A DNA stretch of 64,000 nucleotides from Arenicola marina (lineage: Eukaryota; Annelida; Polychaeta; Arenicolidae), in the NCBI GenBank assembly GCA_964019135.1, contig OZ025257.1, positions 16,953,971 through 17,017,970 on the forward strand. The letters are read 5' to 3'. The notes beneath the pieces are model-generated. The model saw only the letters and a list, made by a program, of their open reading frames with translations, searched no databases and had not been told where the DNA came from. Below are positions 10,185 through 20,936 of the stretch, in pieces. The translations under genes were made by a program, and so were the position numbers. Position 1 is the stretch's first letter. Each line of letters begins with the position of its first letter.

Positions 10185-10984
10185 TAGGGCTGTACAGTCA
10201 CTTCGGGATCTTATCGAGACCCGACGAGACAGGGATACCTATGCTCTACGTCAACGCCTAGCATCAACGGCCTGTACGTGCTGCCTACCTTCCGGTTGTT
10301 TGCCTTCGCTCGCCTCGCACACAATATCGGCTAAAGCTGTCCTTGGAAGCACAAATAACCACTGAAGTTATGTGCATATCCGAATTATAACCATCCGAGT
10401 AGATCTATGTAATGTATGAGCGGTTAGCCAGTTGATAAACCAGAATGCGGTTGTCTCATGAGTGACTGTCAGTGTCAGGCGATCTAACGTGCTGCGCGGG
10501 GTTTTCCATGTCGTATGACGTAATACTCATCATGACGCGCGTGTCTGCGCGCGGTATCTATGGTTACGTAACAACGCTCCTTATATGGACTGAGCAGGTG
10601 AGTACAATGGTGCTCCGTTTGTCGTAGAAATGTAAACATCGATGATTGGGCTCAAAATACAACGCTTCCAACAGTCTCATCGAACGGATCACATGCAATG
10701 TGGAGAGATAAATGTCTTATCTTTAATTATATTATGATTTTATAGTTAGCCATGTCTGGACCAGAGCAAACAAAAAATAGCTTCATACCCACTCGATTAT
10801 TCACGCACAAACCGCGCAGCCGGCCGGTTCCCAACATTAAAATGTTGACTACAATGAGTGCGAGTCACGCAGTTGCAGCAAGGCACCAGCGTGATGCGCA
10901 CTCGTTCTAAGAGCACTTGTTTTTTTTGTTGGTCCCCAAAAGACCTAAACCGGAAATAGAACCCGCGAGAACTGTACAGCCCTA
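10185..10984. mobile_element. 800-bp non-autonomous DNA transposon (MITE)
   Basis: The ends are inverted: TAGGGCTGTACAGT on the left and ACTGTACAGCCCTA on the right. The paralogous arm has the uninserted site (tcta|ttca near 40921), so the insertion is precise. The junctions are TA-rich, as in Tc1/mariner or related elements, though the superfamily is uncertain. There is no open frame of consequence inside. It is recopied at 61816-62615. Confidence 0.8.
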
Positions 10985-12157
10985 TTCTAGCACGTGCGGC
11001 GTTCACTAAATGTGTCCACTCTAAAACACTGCCTTTTCCACTGTGGTTGTAAAGACTGTTCAACTAATCGTTATTGTGGTACGTACTGCCAATCCACAAG
11101 GAAGACAGTATCATTGACTTTGGGCCCTTACAAGGGGCATCATGTCTTTCACTAAACTCGTGCAATTGCTGTTTGATGCGACGTTTGTCTGCAGAAGGTA
11201 GGGACGGAAATGTATGTTACGGTTATCATAAATAAGCCGCCAGATTTGCATCGTATCCTATGGTGATATTGTAAGAGAGTTTCGCGGTAGCACTAACCGA
11301 CCATGAAAAGACAATGACATTAACTAGATGAATTACTAGTGTGTTTGAACCCCTCGTCAATAGCAAAAGAATTACATATTTTTTCAACTCACATCAGCTA
11401 AATATTTGAGTTCATAAGTAATATATCGTAGCACGCCATGGTCATACACTTTGAAATCTTCTGCGTTATGAAAGATACTTTATCAGGCATATCATGATTT
11501 CAAGTATCGCCTTTCTGATGAAGCGTTTTTACTGGTCATCAAATTAAACTCCAGACGTTATGTTCTCCATGGTTGATCGATAATTGAAATTACTCGTGCG
11601 GTATTTTACTCTCTTAATAAAGAATATTAGAGAACTTCCTACAAATGATATGGAGAAGCCTGAATTCGTTAACGATATATATCCATATTGGCATTTATCT
11701 TTAGCTTAAATGGTAAGGGGAAAAACAAATATATAACGTAATTGCAAATTATATCTCGCAATAAAACTGTGACCTTTTTGGGGGGTTCACATTTGCAAGT
11801 CATATGCTAGTGAAAATATTTAGGTGCAAGTTGGAGCTTGCTATTCCTATAAAATTAGTTGGATCCGTCAAATGTTTTACAAAGTACGTTTCCATTAAAT
11901 TACGTTTCGAGACCTGAGCAGTTGATTATGTATTAGCTTTTATATGTTAGGCAACTGAAAGCCAAGATTTCCTGATCGTCGATCTGTTATTCAGTATTAA
12001 CTGCACCGGGCAGTATGATTGCTACATTGTTACAACAAACATCGTTATCGGCGAACTGATCAAGAAAAATCAAACTGTATGCGTTAACGAATTGTTTCAC
12101 AACGAACTATTGTCGCGGTGTTGTCAAGTTGCCCCGTGAGTGTCGATTAACTGTCAA
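10985..12157. other. Non-coding, 3' of the glutamate-receptor relic
   Basis: AT-rich and conserved with 40930-42100. No gene, RNA gene or repeat recognised. Confidence 0.6.
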
Positions 12158-14285
12158 CTAAAGCCGTTCTCCTCTGAGGCGGCGCCACTGCGCCATACAA
12201 CCCTCAACCACCAGAACGAGGCCGGACGTGACGAGTACAGCTGCCAGTGTGTAGAAGACGCCGTAGATCTATTGCATGGAGACGACGGGTGAGCCGAGTC
12301 GGGCAGTGGCGGCATCCCCTGGTCCCCGGCGGTGGTAGCGCCTATCCTACTCCTCAATCAATGCGTGCTGCCATGCGTCAGCAATGCTAGCGGACGAAGG
12401 ACAAAGGTTCTGATCGATGTAAAAAGGAAGCTTTAACGTTTCTAGGCCATATCGTGGAACTGAGAAGAATCACATTGAAAGTAGATAGGAGCCATGTCTC
12501 TGGAATAACCCCTTACTCTTTGCGAAAAAAAAAATAATATCATTCTTCATCCAAAATGGATAACCGGATAAGCGGATGCACTAGTAACCACATGGTTACC
12601 GCACAAAAAGTGGCCTGAAGACTAGCTTTGATCAGTTATTGGGTCGCAGTGCCACAGAAGTGCTTCATAAATTGTATGTAACGTTGGCGCCTAAGATCTT
12701 GCGGAAACGGCGCGTGTGCGTTAATAACTCAACTAAGAATAACCCTCTTCATGCAAAAACAGTAAATATAGCATATTATATATCGGTAAAATGTAAAGCA
12801 TAATTTACGTTTTTCTAGTATTGGGCACGGTGAAATATTGCATAAGAGTCGCAGGCCTTGAGGATTAAATAGGATTAAATTGCCCCAGAAGGTTTCCCCG
12901 TTGCCTTCTGAGCGAGGTTTCTGGTATGAGAAAGCAGATTAATGTAGGAAGTGTTTATAACCATTATTCAACACTGTCTTGCACCTAGGTGGCTGAAATG
13001 GGTTCGCGGTACTGCGAGTTCTTCTGTAGCCCTAACGATTGCTAGCTATAAATCTCTGAAGTGATTGGGAACATTTTCATCCGGGGATCAGCCGCTATGT
13101 AGGGTTTGGCCAAGCGTGATGACGTCACTAAGGCGAAGAACTCTTGTCAAACAAGGTGGTCATATTGAGAGCCATAATGGCACCATCAATGAAAAACCCG
13201 ACGCACGTGGCGGACAAATATAAATTTTGTATTTAAATACATCATATTATACGTATCACCAAAAAGTTCGTTCCACGTTATCATTCCGTCATAATAGTGT
13301 CCATTTGTCATTGCTTTATTTACAATAGTGGCTCATAAGAATAGATGCCTTTATTGTCATTGCTTTATTTACAATAGTGGCTCATAAGAATAGATGCCTT
13401 AATCACCGAAGGAACAGCTTTATTCACAATACAAAAGTGGATCATGTATGGGCACTGTGATTATTAGTAAAACCGAAACGAATCATGATATATTGGTATG
13501 CTACTTTACATTCGATTCAAGTTACATGTAGTGAAATACAGTGGCATGTACTTACTGCTATAATGTTTACAAAAAAGGCTTCTCCAAGAGTTTCAAATTT
13601 GTATAAGTTCAGTTTGAGGAGTTCGTCCAGCGAGTTGAAGGCCAGTGTGATCTTGGGGACTGACACAAGTGCCACCATGTTGCTGACGTAGGTGACACTC
13701 ATCACTATGCAGTATAACCACCAGAAGAAGGCAGTCACACGCCCAGAGCAGAGTCGTGGATACTGCTACGCTATAACACCAAATGCTGAATATATAATAT
13801 CACAACTTTTAACAAGGAGTTTTGTTTCTTTTGGTTGCTTGTTTGTATTCTGTGACCCTACAACATTTACTAATCAATGCAATAATTAATTTTGTTTTCA
13901 ATATGACAAAGACAAAACTAACATTATTTTAATCAACTCACATTGCGCCATTAACACTCCGAAGGCAAACCAAAGCGAATGAGTCCAGTAAGGCAAAGCT
14001 TGATTCCCTTCTCGCTCGCTGCGATCTGGCATGTCATTAACCAGTCAATCACCAGCCTGCTTGACCAGCCACGTGACGAGCCCTTCCAAGCAGTAAGGAC
14101 GTCAATATACAAAGCCACACGGTGGTCGAGAAAGGCCTCAACGGGAAGTGTAGGCCATCGGGCTCCAGCGAATGAAGCCGGAACATTACGACACGGCCGT
14201 CAACATCCGTTGGAATATCGGGAAAGTCAATGACCTCGTGGCGAAGTGGATTGTGGGACAATGGCGCCGCCGCAAAGTCCACTTC
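12158..14285 (-). pseudogene. Ionotropic glutamate receptor relic (channel half)
   Basis: Four exons of an iGluR channel region lie in order on the minus strand. Exon a (about 14285-13942, acceptor TTTCAG) covers ligand-domain residues, TM1 (PFSTTVWLCILTSLL) and the pore (THSLWFAFGVLMAQ). Exon b (13762-13556, GTAAGT donor) covers YPRLCSGRVTAFFWWLY, TM3 (VTYVSNMVALVSVPKITLAF) and NSLDELL. Exon c (about 13170-12968) covers the S2 lobe. Exon d (12268-12158, acceptor AATAG) covers TM4 (IYGVFYTLAAVLVTSG) and a stop. Broken: exon a has a one-base frameshift after TM1 and a stop, and its donor region reads CAATGTGAG where CAAGGTGAG would be expected. Exon c has lost about 13 bases relative to the right-arm copy. 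No amino-terminal domain is present 5' of exon a. In a living gene this would be a tetrameric cation channel subunit at the cell surface. Confidence 0.85.
13307..13404. repeat. 49-bp tandem duplication
   Basis: Two adjacent copies of a 49-bp unit beginning gtcattgctttatttacaat. The right arm (43470-43520) has a single unit, so the duplication arose after the arms split. Confidence 0.8.
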
Positions 14286-14289
14286 CTGA

Positions 14290-15390
14290 AATTATGATCA
14301 AATGTATAAAACTCTACCTCTACGAGTATTGCTATTGCTACAAAACAAGGGTGTATGCTTTGCCCGCTGCTGTAGGCCTTGTATCACATGGATGTAGCAT
14401 AGGAAAGACAGAGGGAAGCGGCTTTTGTCACAAAAGCAATGATCGACACCATAAGCACAGTAAGTCATTAACACGCAAAGGCTAATTACAGTTGCATGCG
14501 TATTTTATACCTTCGGCAGTGACTTGCGACGATTGGCTAAGCCCCGCGAACCATCACCCACTATATAGACACTGATGGATGAGGTAAAGAAAATCGGGCA
14601 ACACACGTGGCGCCCTGCCTCTGATTGCGAACAGCGTTGGGATTGCATTAGATGGCCGATGGGTTCGATCTTCTGACAGAAGGCGTTTTAACATTGTGTA
14701 GTTAATGCATCCCTGATGACCATAGAGATTCGAATTACGTCATGGCATAGAGGAGCCATGCAAGGGGAACACCATACTCGTTTGCGAAGAAATACATACG
14801 CTGTTTATTCCATTTAATCATAGACATTGTCACTCAACTTGTAGCTCAGAAGCCGACTAATTGTAGCTGCGCCCCGCCCCAGAAGCCAGCGACACCCATT
14901 CATGATTGTCACGTTTTCAAGTGAATGATAAATGTACGCAACACAATATACAGTTGTCTTCAGCTCTACTTCAAATGTCATCTTGCATCTGGCATACTTA
15001 AACAGCTAACATTAAACACATTAGTTTTGTTATATGCGTACATGCAAGCAAATCACCCAAATTCGTCAACTTAAATGATATCTAAATAGATACAAGTAGC
15101 AGAACAACTTCGATACCCTAGAGATAAAACAAAAGCATGACTCCTTACTTTAAGAAAGTTGAAGACACGTGGACAGTATCTTCAAGCACAACTGACACTC
15201 AGCCAACGAACGTCAAACTGTCAGATAAGACATTAGCAATTTACGCAGACACAGCAGAACTATCATAACTTTGATCTCGCAATCATGTCAAAACTTAGAT
15301 AAAACGTTTCAAAACTGCCGCCTTATCAACACTGGTCAACGGAAAACAATCGGATCTTTCCCCACTTTCATTATGTAGGTCGCACTCTTG
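14290..15390. other. Gene-flank block without a gene
   Basis: This matches the 5' flank of methyltransferase copy 2 (19100-19420) and 43840-44400, including the CACTATATAGACACTGATGG stretch at 14560. A decayed LINE RT scrap lies at 14330-14400. No open gene is recognised. Confidence 0.6.
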
Positions 15391-15394
15391 TAAT

Positions 15395-15800
15395 TTAACT
15401 GCGCTCTTAAATTATGTCTGACACTCATCACAAAACTGCAAAAGAAAGGTGTAAAGACAGATATGAATGACTGTAGAAGAATATCATTCCCAACAGTATT
15501 CAGTAAGGTATATATAATCTCTGAAAGCAAGGTTATCCTCATGGGCTGATGAACATCGTTTGCGACAAAAGGAGCAGGAAGGTTACCGAAAGGGGTATTG
15601 TACAATCGATCATAATTTGAAAATGGAGCATGTAATACAGAAATATATGTCGAGACCAAAAGGGAAGCAAAAAAACACACCATGGATTGCTTGCTATTTC
15701 AACTCCAGTATTGGTACACTACAAATTGTGTATGACCGCTGTTCGCCTTCTATATCAGCGAATACATTGGCATGCTCTCCGAGGGGCACTGTCCAGGCAT
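15395..15800 (+). mobile_element. LINE reverse-transcriptase relic
   Basis: The conceptual translation contains GYRKGYCTIDHN...VIQKYMSRPKGK, matching the RT block GFRKGYSTIDHIF...IQKYLSRPKGR of a LINE family. It is followed by FYISEYIGMLSEGHCPG, matching LYINEYIEML..GCPG. Stops and shifts are numerous, and the catalytic YADD block is absent. Copies lie at 16590-17100 and 45020-45560. It is a different family from the L1-like minus-strand fragments. Confidence 0.75.
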
Positions 15801-15955
15801 GTTATCAGGGCGAGTTCGGTCCTAACTGCGACATGCCGGCATACTGACAGGAAGAGCTTTGTCCTGACTTTGGCATAAGTCGCCACACTGTATTTTTTTT
15901 AAGTGATTTAGCTAACTTAGAGGAGTCGCCATAATATCCTGGTCTTCACTCATTG
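15800..15955. repeat. Minisatellite units beside a LINE relic
   Basis: Diverged 41-45-bp units (cctaactgcgacatgccggc, then atactgacaggaagagcttt) continue directly from the LINE relic, as at 45540-45790. Confidence 0.55.
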
Positions 15956-15959
15956 CAAA

Positions 15960-16345
15960 AATTTATGAAAACCGCTAACAAGGTATATATTGACCGAATA
16001 CGTGACCTATTTTTTAGCGTGCTTAAATGAAAACTGTGAAAGTTATAGCGATCTTCCCGATTTTTTGTCCTATCTTTCAATGGTTAGTCGAATTTGGCAA
16101 AATGAGACCTTGACCTTTGACCTACATGGCCCATCTACGAACTTAGCCTGACGATGGTCATTCCGCATCTTTTAGTGAATTTGGAAGTCAATATCTTAAG
16201 GCATTCGAAAGATAATGCGTTGCGTTACAGAAAGACATACAGACAGACACACAGACACAGACACAGACACTCAGACACAGACACAGACACAGACACAGAC
16301 GCAGACACAGACACAGACACAGACACAGACACAGACACACCGGAA
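15960..16345. repeat. Dispersed-repeat insertion with CAGACA microsatellite tail
   Basis: This sequence is absent from the right arm (45640-45660 runs past the site). It carries a perfect DR1 nuclear-receptor-type site (TGACCTTTGACCT at 16111) and ends in an (ACAGAC)n-type tract at about 16225-16341. The tail-like microsatellite suggests a retroposed or mobile repeat. The family is not identified. Confidence 0.55.
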
Positions 16346-16589
16346 ACACCGACAAAAGACTGGTTTCAACGTTTCAAAACTGCCGCTATAGCAACACTAG
16401 TCAATAGAAAGCAAGAGGCTCTCTCCCCACTTACATTATGTAGGTCGCGCTCTTGTAATTTAACTGCGACCTTAAATTATAGCGTTTGTAACTGAGCCTA
16501 CACTCCACACCACACATCATACTCAGCCTATATCATAGGGATTCTCTATCTGTTGTCTAATTAACGCAATACCTCTTTTTAATATCATG

Positions 16590-17100
16590 CTTAGAACCGG
16601 AAATTAACCAGGTGAATGGTGTCAGACAATCATCATAGAATTACGCAAGAAATGTGTTAATACAGATATGAATGACTATAGAGGAATAGCCTTATCATCG
16701 GCATTCAGGTACTTACAAGCTCGTAAAGACAAGGTTATCCGCATGGGCCTGATGACAAAAAGAGCAGTCAGGTTACCGAAAGGGGTATTGTACAACCTAT
16801 CAAATTTTCTTTCTCGAGTATAAGTTACAGAAATATATTTTGAGACCGAAAGGTCTCTGTTACATACTGTATATCGATTTTTCAGCTTACTAGCATGCCA
16901 CATTCCCCACTATGGTAAAACCTTATTGGTAAAGGTATTCGTGGAAATGTAATCAATATTGTACCATCATTTTATACGAAAGTTGTCAGCATTAAAAGAA
17001 ACATGCATTGACTAGCTGTTTCATCTGCAGTATTGCTACGCGACAAGGGGGTGTGGTTAGTCCGTTGTTGTTCGCCTTGTATCGCATGGATGTAACACAG
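16590..17100 (+). mobile_element. LINE reverse-transcriptase relic
   Basis: It translates in pieces as TDMNDYRGIALSS..., LPKGVLYN, GKGIRGNVINIV and GGVVSPLLFALYRMDVT. These are successive RT blocks (NYRGISL, GIHGKVLNIV, TRQGC.LSPLLFALY). It is broken many times. The 3' end joins 5'-flank sequence of the methyltransferase gene at ATGGATGTAACACAGG. Confidence 0.7.
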
Positions 17101-17109
17101 GTAGGATAG

Positions 17110-18140
17110 AGGGGTGTGGCAGGGCACCTTTCATTTGCAGCGCTTCATCCTAACTTGATCCTAACTTTGGCATTCGATGACATATATATACGGCTCGGAT
17201 TTCGGAACATTAGAGAAATGGTCCTTTTGACATCACACAAAGACGTTCACACGTTTATTCCATTTAATTTTATTACCTTTTCACATATATATTTATACCA
17301 AGTAATTGATAATACCTGAATCAATATAAATAGACCATATTTTTGAAATCCCATATTGATGCGTTATTGCTAGATCACAATGCCGTAATGCACAAAAAGA
17401 GAGAACCGGTGGCTTTACTTGATCATATATATGTTAGGATCAACTCTAGAAACGAAAATCAAATAAAATCATTCGCATCCCCCTCAACATTATATAATAA
17501 TGTGCAACACACAATATTAGTCCGGTATTACATAATTTGTCCTTTAATGGTACATGTATCTATCCGCCAAGCTGCGTGCTCTGTTAATATCTACTGACAG
17601 ACGTGATATACCCCTGTTTACACCTGGCCATACCAGTAGACGCTTAGCAATTAAAATACTCTTAATTGGCGCAATGACATGTAATCTGTTATTTTGGGAA
17701 AACACCGAAAATACAATTGCGTTCCAATAAGTATGATGTTGCATCACACCACGGTGTGACAACCAATTGTACCAGGCCTAGTTTGGTTGCTATACTTAAC
17801 TCTGAATCTAAATATATTCTCGATCTATTAAATTCATAGCCGCAGTTCACATGACACGGTCACACGTACACGTAAACATGACATATTGACTTCGATGGTA
17901 ATAGGCATATTTTATCGACTAGAACATAATAAAGTTATAGTTTCATGCATTCCTCTGCATGCAGCTACAAGTTGATATCAGTCTTACTAGGCTACAATTT
18001 TGTCCAACGACAGGGTTGTGTCTACATTATTTTAGGGACATTTTCATCTTATAGCATATTACTTAATGCCGCAAATTGGACACACACCGACATATGTAAC
18101 AACACCCGAGGTTGCAAGCGAATCACGTGGACCGGTAGTT
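17110..18140. other. Non-coding 3' flank of methyltransferase copy 2
   Basis: AT-rich and conserved with 45790-46302 plus 48269-48790, where the Gypsy relic interrupts it. It provides the uninserted reference for that insertion (gggaaaacaccgaaaatac at 17695). I recognise no gene. Confidence 0.65.
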
Positions 18141-18143
18141 TCT

Positions 18144-19082
18144 TTAGGTGATAAAATAAGGATTTAACCTCCCCACTGAAAACCCTTGTGTCTTTTCCGG
18201 TCGATAGTTGCACTGAAATATCTCGATGACCTGTCCTGCCCTCTTGGCTGACTCCCAGACGTCGCCCAGTTCCTTCATCCACTTGTCTTTGTCTGGATAG
18301 TTGTCCAGCAGGATGATGTTGTCCACGCTGGCCATCTGCCGGAAGTTATTGTAGTCCGCAAGACACACTGGGTTTGTGTGGCCCCCATCGATGGATATGA
18401 CGTCACACTTCACTGCGGGATTCGCTTGGCGGAACGCCGGAATCGATGTCGTAGAATCGCCCCACGTGACCGTCAGTCTCCCTGGAAACCGTTGCTCTAG
18501 GTAATCGGCCATTGGGTGTGCGTAGCCATGTTTACCGATGTCGAAGGAGTACACAGTGGTGTTGGGGTTAGCTTGTAGCCACATAAAACTGCTGTGGCCA
18601 CCATTAAACCCGGTCTCACATACTGTCCTGACAAACGGCGCTCGCACTATATGGTAATAGGCGATAAACTCTTCTATGTGCGTTGCACTTGTGCCCTCCC
18701 GTATGCCACCCACCGCCTTTAACCTTTCCCTAAACAGATCATACTCCCATTGGAATGTGTCAGGAAAAGGATAATCCTTGTCCACGTTCTTGAATAAATC
18801 CTGACAACGCGTCAAGCCGTTCGGTACAAAAAAGAAAATATCATCCCAGTTCCATGTGGGTCTGAGCAGGCTGACAAGACCCTCGGGCCGGCTGGGTGGC
18901 CGGCCTAGTACGATGGAACCCAAGGCCGCCGTGGTCCGGGGGTTACCACTGTGACCGGTGCTGTACAGATACAGGACGCCGAGGAGAACGAGGGCTGGGC
19001 AGAGCCACAGGCAGGCCCTCTTGTGGAGACACCATTTGGAACTGTGAGGGCCACGTTGGGCCAAATCTAGCGCTTGCATCAT
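18144..19082 (-). CDS. Type II membrane methyltransferase-like protein, copy 2
   Basis: An intact 312-aa copy. The N-terminus is basic, with one membrane helix (LWLCPALVLLGVLYLYSTG) at about residues 25-43. The SAM loop CETGFNGGHSS, YSFDIGKH, TWGDSTTS and DVISIDGGHTNPVC are all present, as in copy 1. It ends at NPYFIT and a TAA. The role is probably methyl transfer in the secretory pathway, with an unknown acceptor. The MMQ start is chosen because it is common to all copies. Here, however, the frame stays open for 107 further codons upstream. The stretch LCYIHVIRIDEFGQELRVLF just before the start is kept in frame in copies 3 and 4 with mild substitutions, so a longer N-terminus is possible. 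It retains a TATA-like element about 190 bp upstream. It lies at the end of the older duplication's left arm. Confidence 0.88.
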   Translation of the reverse strand: MMQALDLAQRGPHSSKWCLHKRACLWLCPALVLLGVLYLYSTGHSGNPRTTAALGSIVLGRPPSRPEGLVSLLRPTWNWDDIFFFVPNGLTRCQDLFKNVDKDYPFPDTFQWEYDLFRERLKAVGGIREGTSATHIEEFIAYYHIVRAPFVRTVCETGFNGGHSSFMWLQANPNTTVYSFDIGKHGYAHPMADYLEQRFPGRLTVTWGDSTTSIPAFRQANPAVKCDVISIDGGHTNPVCLADYNNFRQMASVDNIILLDNYPDKDKWMKELGDVWESAKRAGQVIEIFQCNYRPEKTQGFSVGRLNPYFIT

Positions 19083-19270
19083 GTTGAATAAAACACGTAG
19101 TTCTTGGCCAAATTCGTCAATCCTTATAACATGGATGTAGCATAGGTTAGATAGACGGCAGCGGCTTGTATCAGAAAAGCAATGATCGGTCAATTTTATA
19201 GTTGCATTCGTATGTTGTACCTTCGGCTGCGACATGCGATGATTGGCTAAGACCCGCGAACAATCACCCA

Positions 19271-19279
19271 CTATATAGA
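19271..19279 (-). promoter_or_regulatory. TATA-like element upstream of copy 2
   Basis: The minus strand reads TCTATATAGTGGG about 190 bp before the MMQ start. The same CTATATAGACACTGATGG context recurs at 14562 but is changed at 43880 and 49610, upstream of the dead copy. This is suggestive of a core promoter, not proof. Confidence 0.35.
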
Positions 19280-19454
19280 CACTGATGGATGAGGTGAAAC
19301 CATCCGACAACACACGTGGCGCATGCCCCAAGGTGATGAACAACCTGGTGATTCCATTAGACGGCCGATGGGATCGATCTTCTGACAGGTTTCGTCTCAA
19401 CATTGCGTAGTTAATGCATCACTGATGACCATATAGTGTCGAAATATGACTATT

Positions 19455-19640
19455 TGGATTGACTGTAATCGATATTGTACGATCAATATTGTACGATCAA
19501 AATATACAAGACTTAGGTCAGCAATAATTAAACATCATGTATTGACTAGCAATTTCAACTGCTGTATTGCTACGCGACAAGGGTTAATGCTTAGCCCGCT
19601 GTTGTTCGGCTTGTATCACATGGATATAACATAGGAAAGA
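19455..19640 (+). mobile_element. LINE reverse-transcriptase scrap
   Basis: The translation NCCIATRQGLMLSPLLFGLY is a good match to the RT block GTRQGCMLSPLLFALY. The scrap is about 185 bp. Its end (ATGGATATAACATAGG) fuses with methyltransferase 5'-flank sequence. Confidence 0.7.
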
Positions 19641-20043
19641 TAGAAGGCAGCGACTTGTACCATAAAAGGACAGTCAATGCCGTCATTAATACGTAAAGGC
19701 CAATTGTAGTTGCATTCGTATGTTATAGCGAGCGCAAAGGAAGCTCTTAAGATAACATGCATGCATAATCAAAGTCCATTTCAAGCATAGGCTTAGGACT
19801 TTCATTTCGCGTAACAGCCCCCATGAGACGTTTATGAGTAAGGAGCAACTTTCAGCGGCACCAAAAAATTACCCCCTAAACACTGGTCGAAATGTGTTAT
19901 GTCAGGTCCTTGACAATTAAATTATCCACCCTAAAAAAGTTACTGATAAATTATTGAAACGCTAACACTTCATTTACGCCTGAAATTAAAATACATTTAT
20001 GATTTGGTTTAACGATCCGCGCTAAATATTCCTTGCCACTCAC

Positions 20044-20057
20044 CCGGCAGAGGGCGC
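20044..20057 (+). promoter_or_regulatory. CTCF-like motif
   Basis: CCGGCAGAGGGCGC fits the published CTCF core CCASYAGRKGGCRS at 13 of 14 positions. A single motif match is weak evidence for binding. Confidence 0.3.
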
Positions 20058-20496
20058 TCCGGCTGTGTTTTACTAGTCAGACTTGTGCCCGACCTGCAAC
20101 TGACTGTTTCCGCTTTCACTGATTAGTTCGCGTCCACATGCACAGTCGCCCCCGTAAACGGAACGGTACCTACCGGCATCGTAAACTATGAGCATTTCCG
20201 TTTAACAAAATGGCCGGTCGTCTGCTAGCTTTGCTCACCTGCTTACTTGAACTACTTGAAATCCCCGTTTTCGCAAAACTGATAATGTGATGAAACAACG
20301 ATCACAGATAAATGTTACTTAATTCATTGAGCAAAACTGCGTGTAATTCTACGCCATTCAACAGTTTGTTTACCTGCTTTTGCACTCTGTCAGACTGTCT
20401 CTGAGCTGTTGAACTGGCTGCACTGCCACCCGTGTCGGTGTGGCCAGTGTGACTCATTTTTACTGTCTCGGGCTGTCACTGTGTCAAGCACACACC

Positions 20497-20566
20497 GTCA
20501 CCATGGTCACTGTGTCAGACACCCACACAGTCACTGCGTCAGACACCCACACAGTCACAGCGTCAA
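20497..20566. repeat. 24-bp tandem repeat
   Basis: Two and a half to three units of gtcactgygtcagacacccacaca. The region before it is also rich in gtcactgtgtc words. Confidence 0.7.
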
Positions 20567-20936
20567 TGTCAGTGGCATTTGACCCTGACAATTTTGCTCT
20601 CACCTAATTTTAGGCTAGCCTAGCTGCATGATTACAATTTTCAATTTCAGGCCCGAATCCAGGGATGTATGGAAGGATATCATCCATTTTGCTTCAATTG
20701 TTATGCAATGGCAGCAATTTAACCGTAAAAAATTGTACACAAAAATTGGCCGGTTTATCATGTTCATATCTAAGAATAAAATGCTTAATTTGCAAATGAA
20801 AAAGGACCAAAAAAATTGGGTGAGGGACTGGAGGCAGACGTACCTCCAAAGCCCCTTCGATCTCTCTGGACATGCGCTATTTATTCTATATAAGCATAGA
20901 CATTTGCCGCTCAACTTGTAGCTCTGAAGCCGGCTA

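Larger units (their letters stand above)
1..12369. repeat. Left copy of a 12.4-kb near-identical direct repeat
   Basis: The first 12,369 bases recur in the same orientation at 51627-64000. Reading them side by side I found about twenty single-base differences. There are two length differences: one base in a T run near 315 and four bases in a C run near 6712. Identity is therefore about 99.8%. Neither copy is bounded inside the window, so the true repeat is longer. The copies could be a recent segmental or tandem duplication, or a retained haplotype or assembly duplicate. The sequence alone cannot separate these. Confidence 0.97.
8860..19460. repeat. Left arm of an older, diverged duplication
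   Basis: This arm matches 39519-49460 at about 90% by eye, in the same order. Homology begins near acatcaagaaagtgtgtcaa at 8903 and ends in the 5' flank of a methyltransferase gene. Insertions present in only one arm include the 800-bp MITE (left), the Gypsy relic (right) and the tRNA segment (right). The right arm lost the glutamate-receptor exon covering TM1 and the pore. Divergence is far above that of the 12.4-kb repeat. Confidence 0.85.
19735..20870. other. Inserted sequence of unknown type
   Basis: The flank homology stops near 19730 (gcattcgtatgttat) and resumes near 20875 (gctatttattctatataagc, as at 44130). About 1.1 kb is therefore extra here. No terminal repeats or coding homology were found. 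The plus-strand frame 20628-20921 starts in the insertion, but its 3' part runs into the shared flank and it resembles nothing known. A CTCF-like motif at 20044 and a 24-bp tandem repeat near 20500 lie within. Confidence 0.5.

Noticed and set aside
7690-15850. Cys-rich pattern (GPNCDM, CQDALCSNC) as EGF-like exons
   Set aside because: The repeat period is 41 bp, not a multiple of three, and the frame is not kept, so it is a minisatellite.
16228-16341. Regular short repeats as a possible CRISPR array
   Set aside because: A simple CAGACA microsatellite with no spacers, in animal DNA.
20628-20921. 97-codon plus-strand frame and its minus-strand counterpart
   Set aside because: Open on both strands with low-complexity Lys/Ile/Phe content and no family resemblance. 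Its 3' end runs into shared flank sequence.
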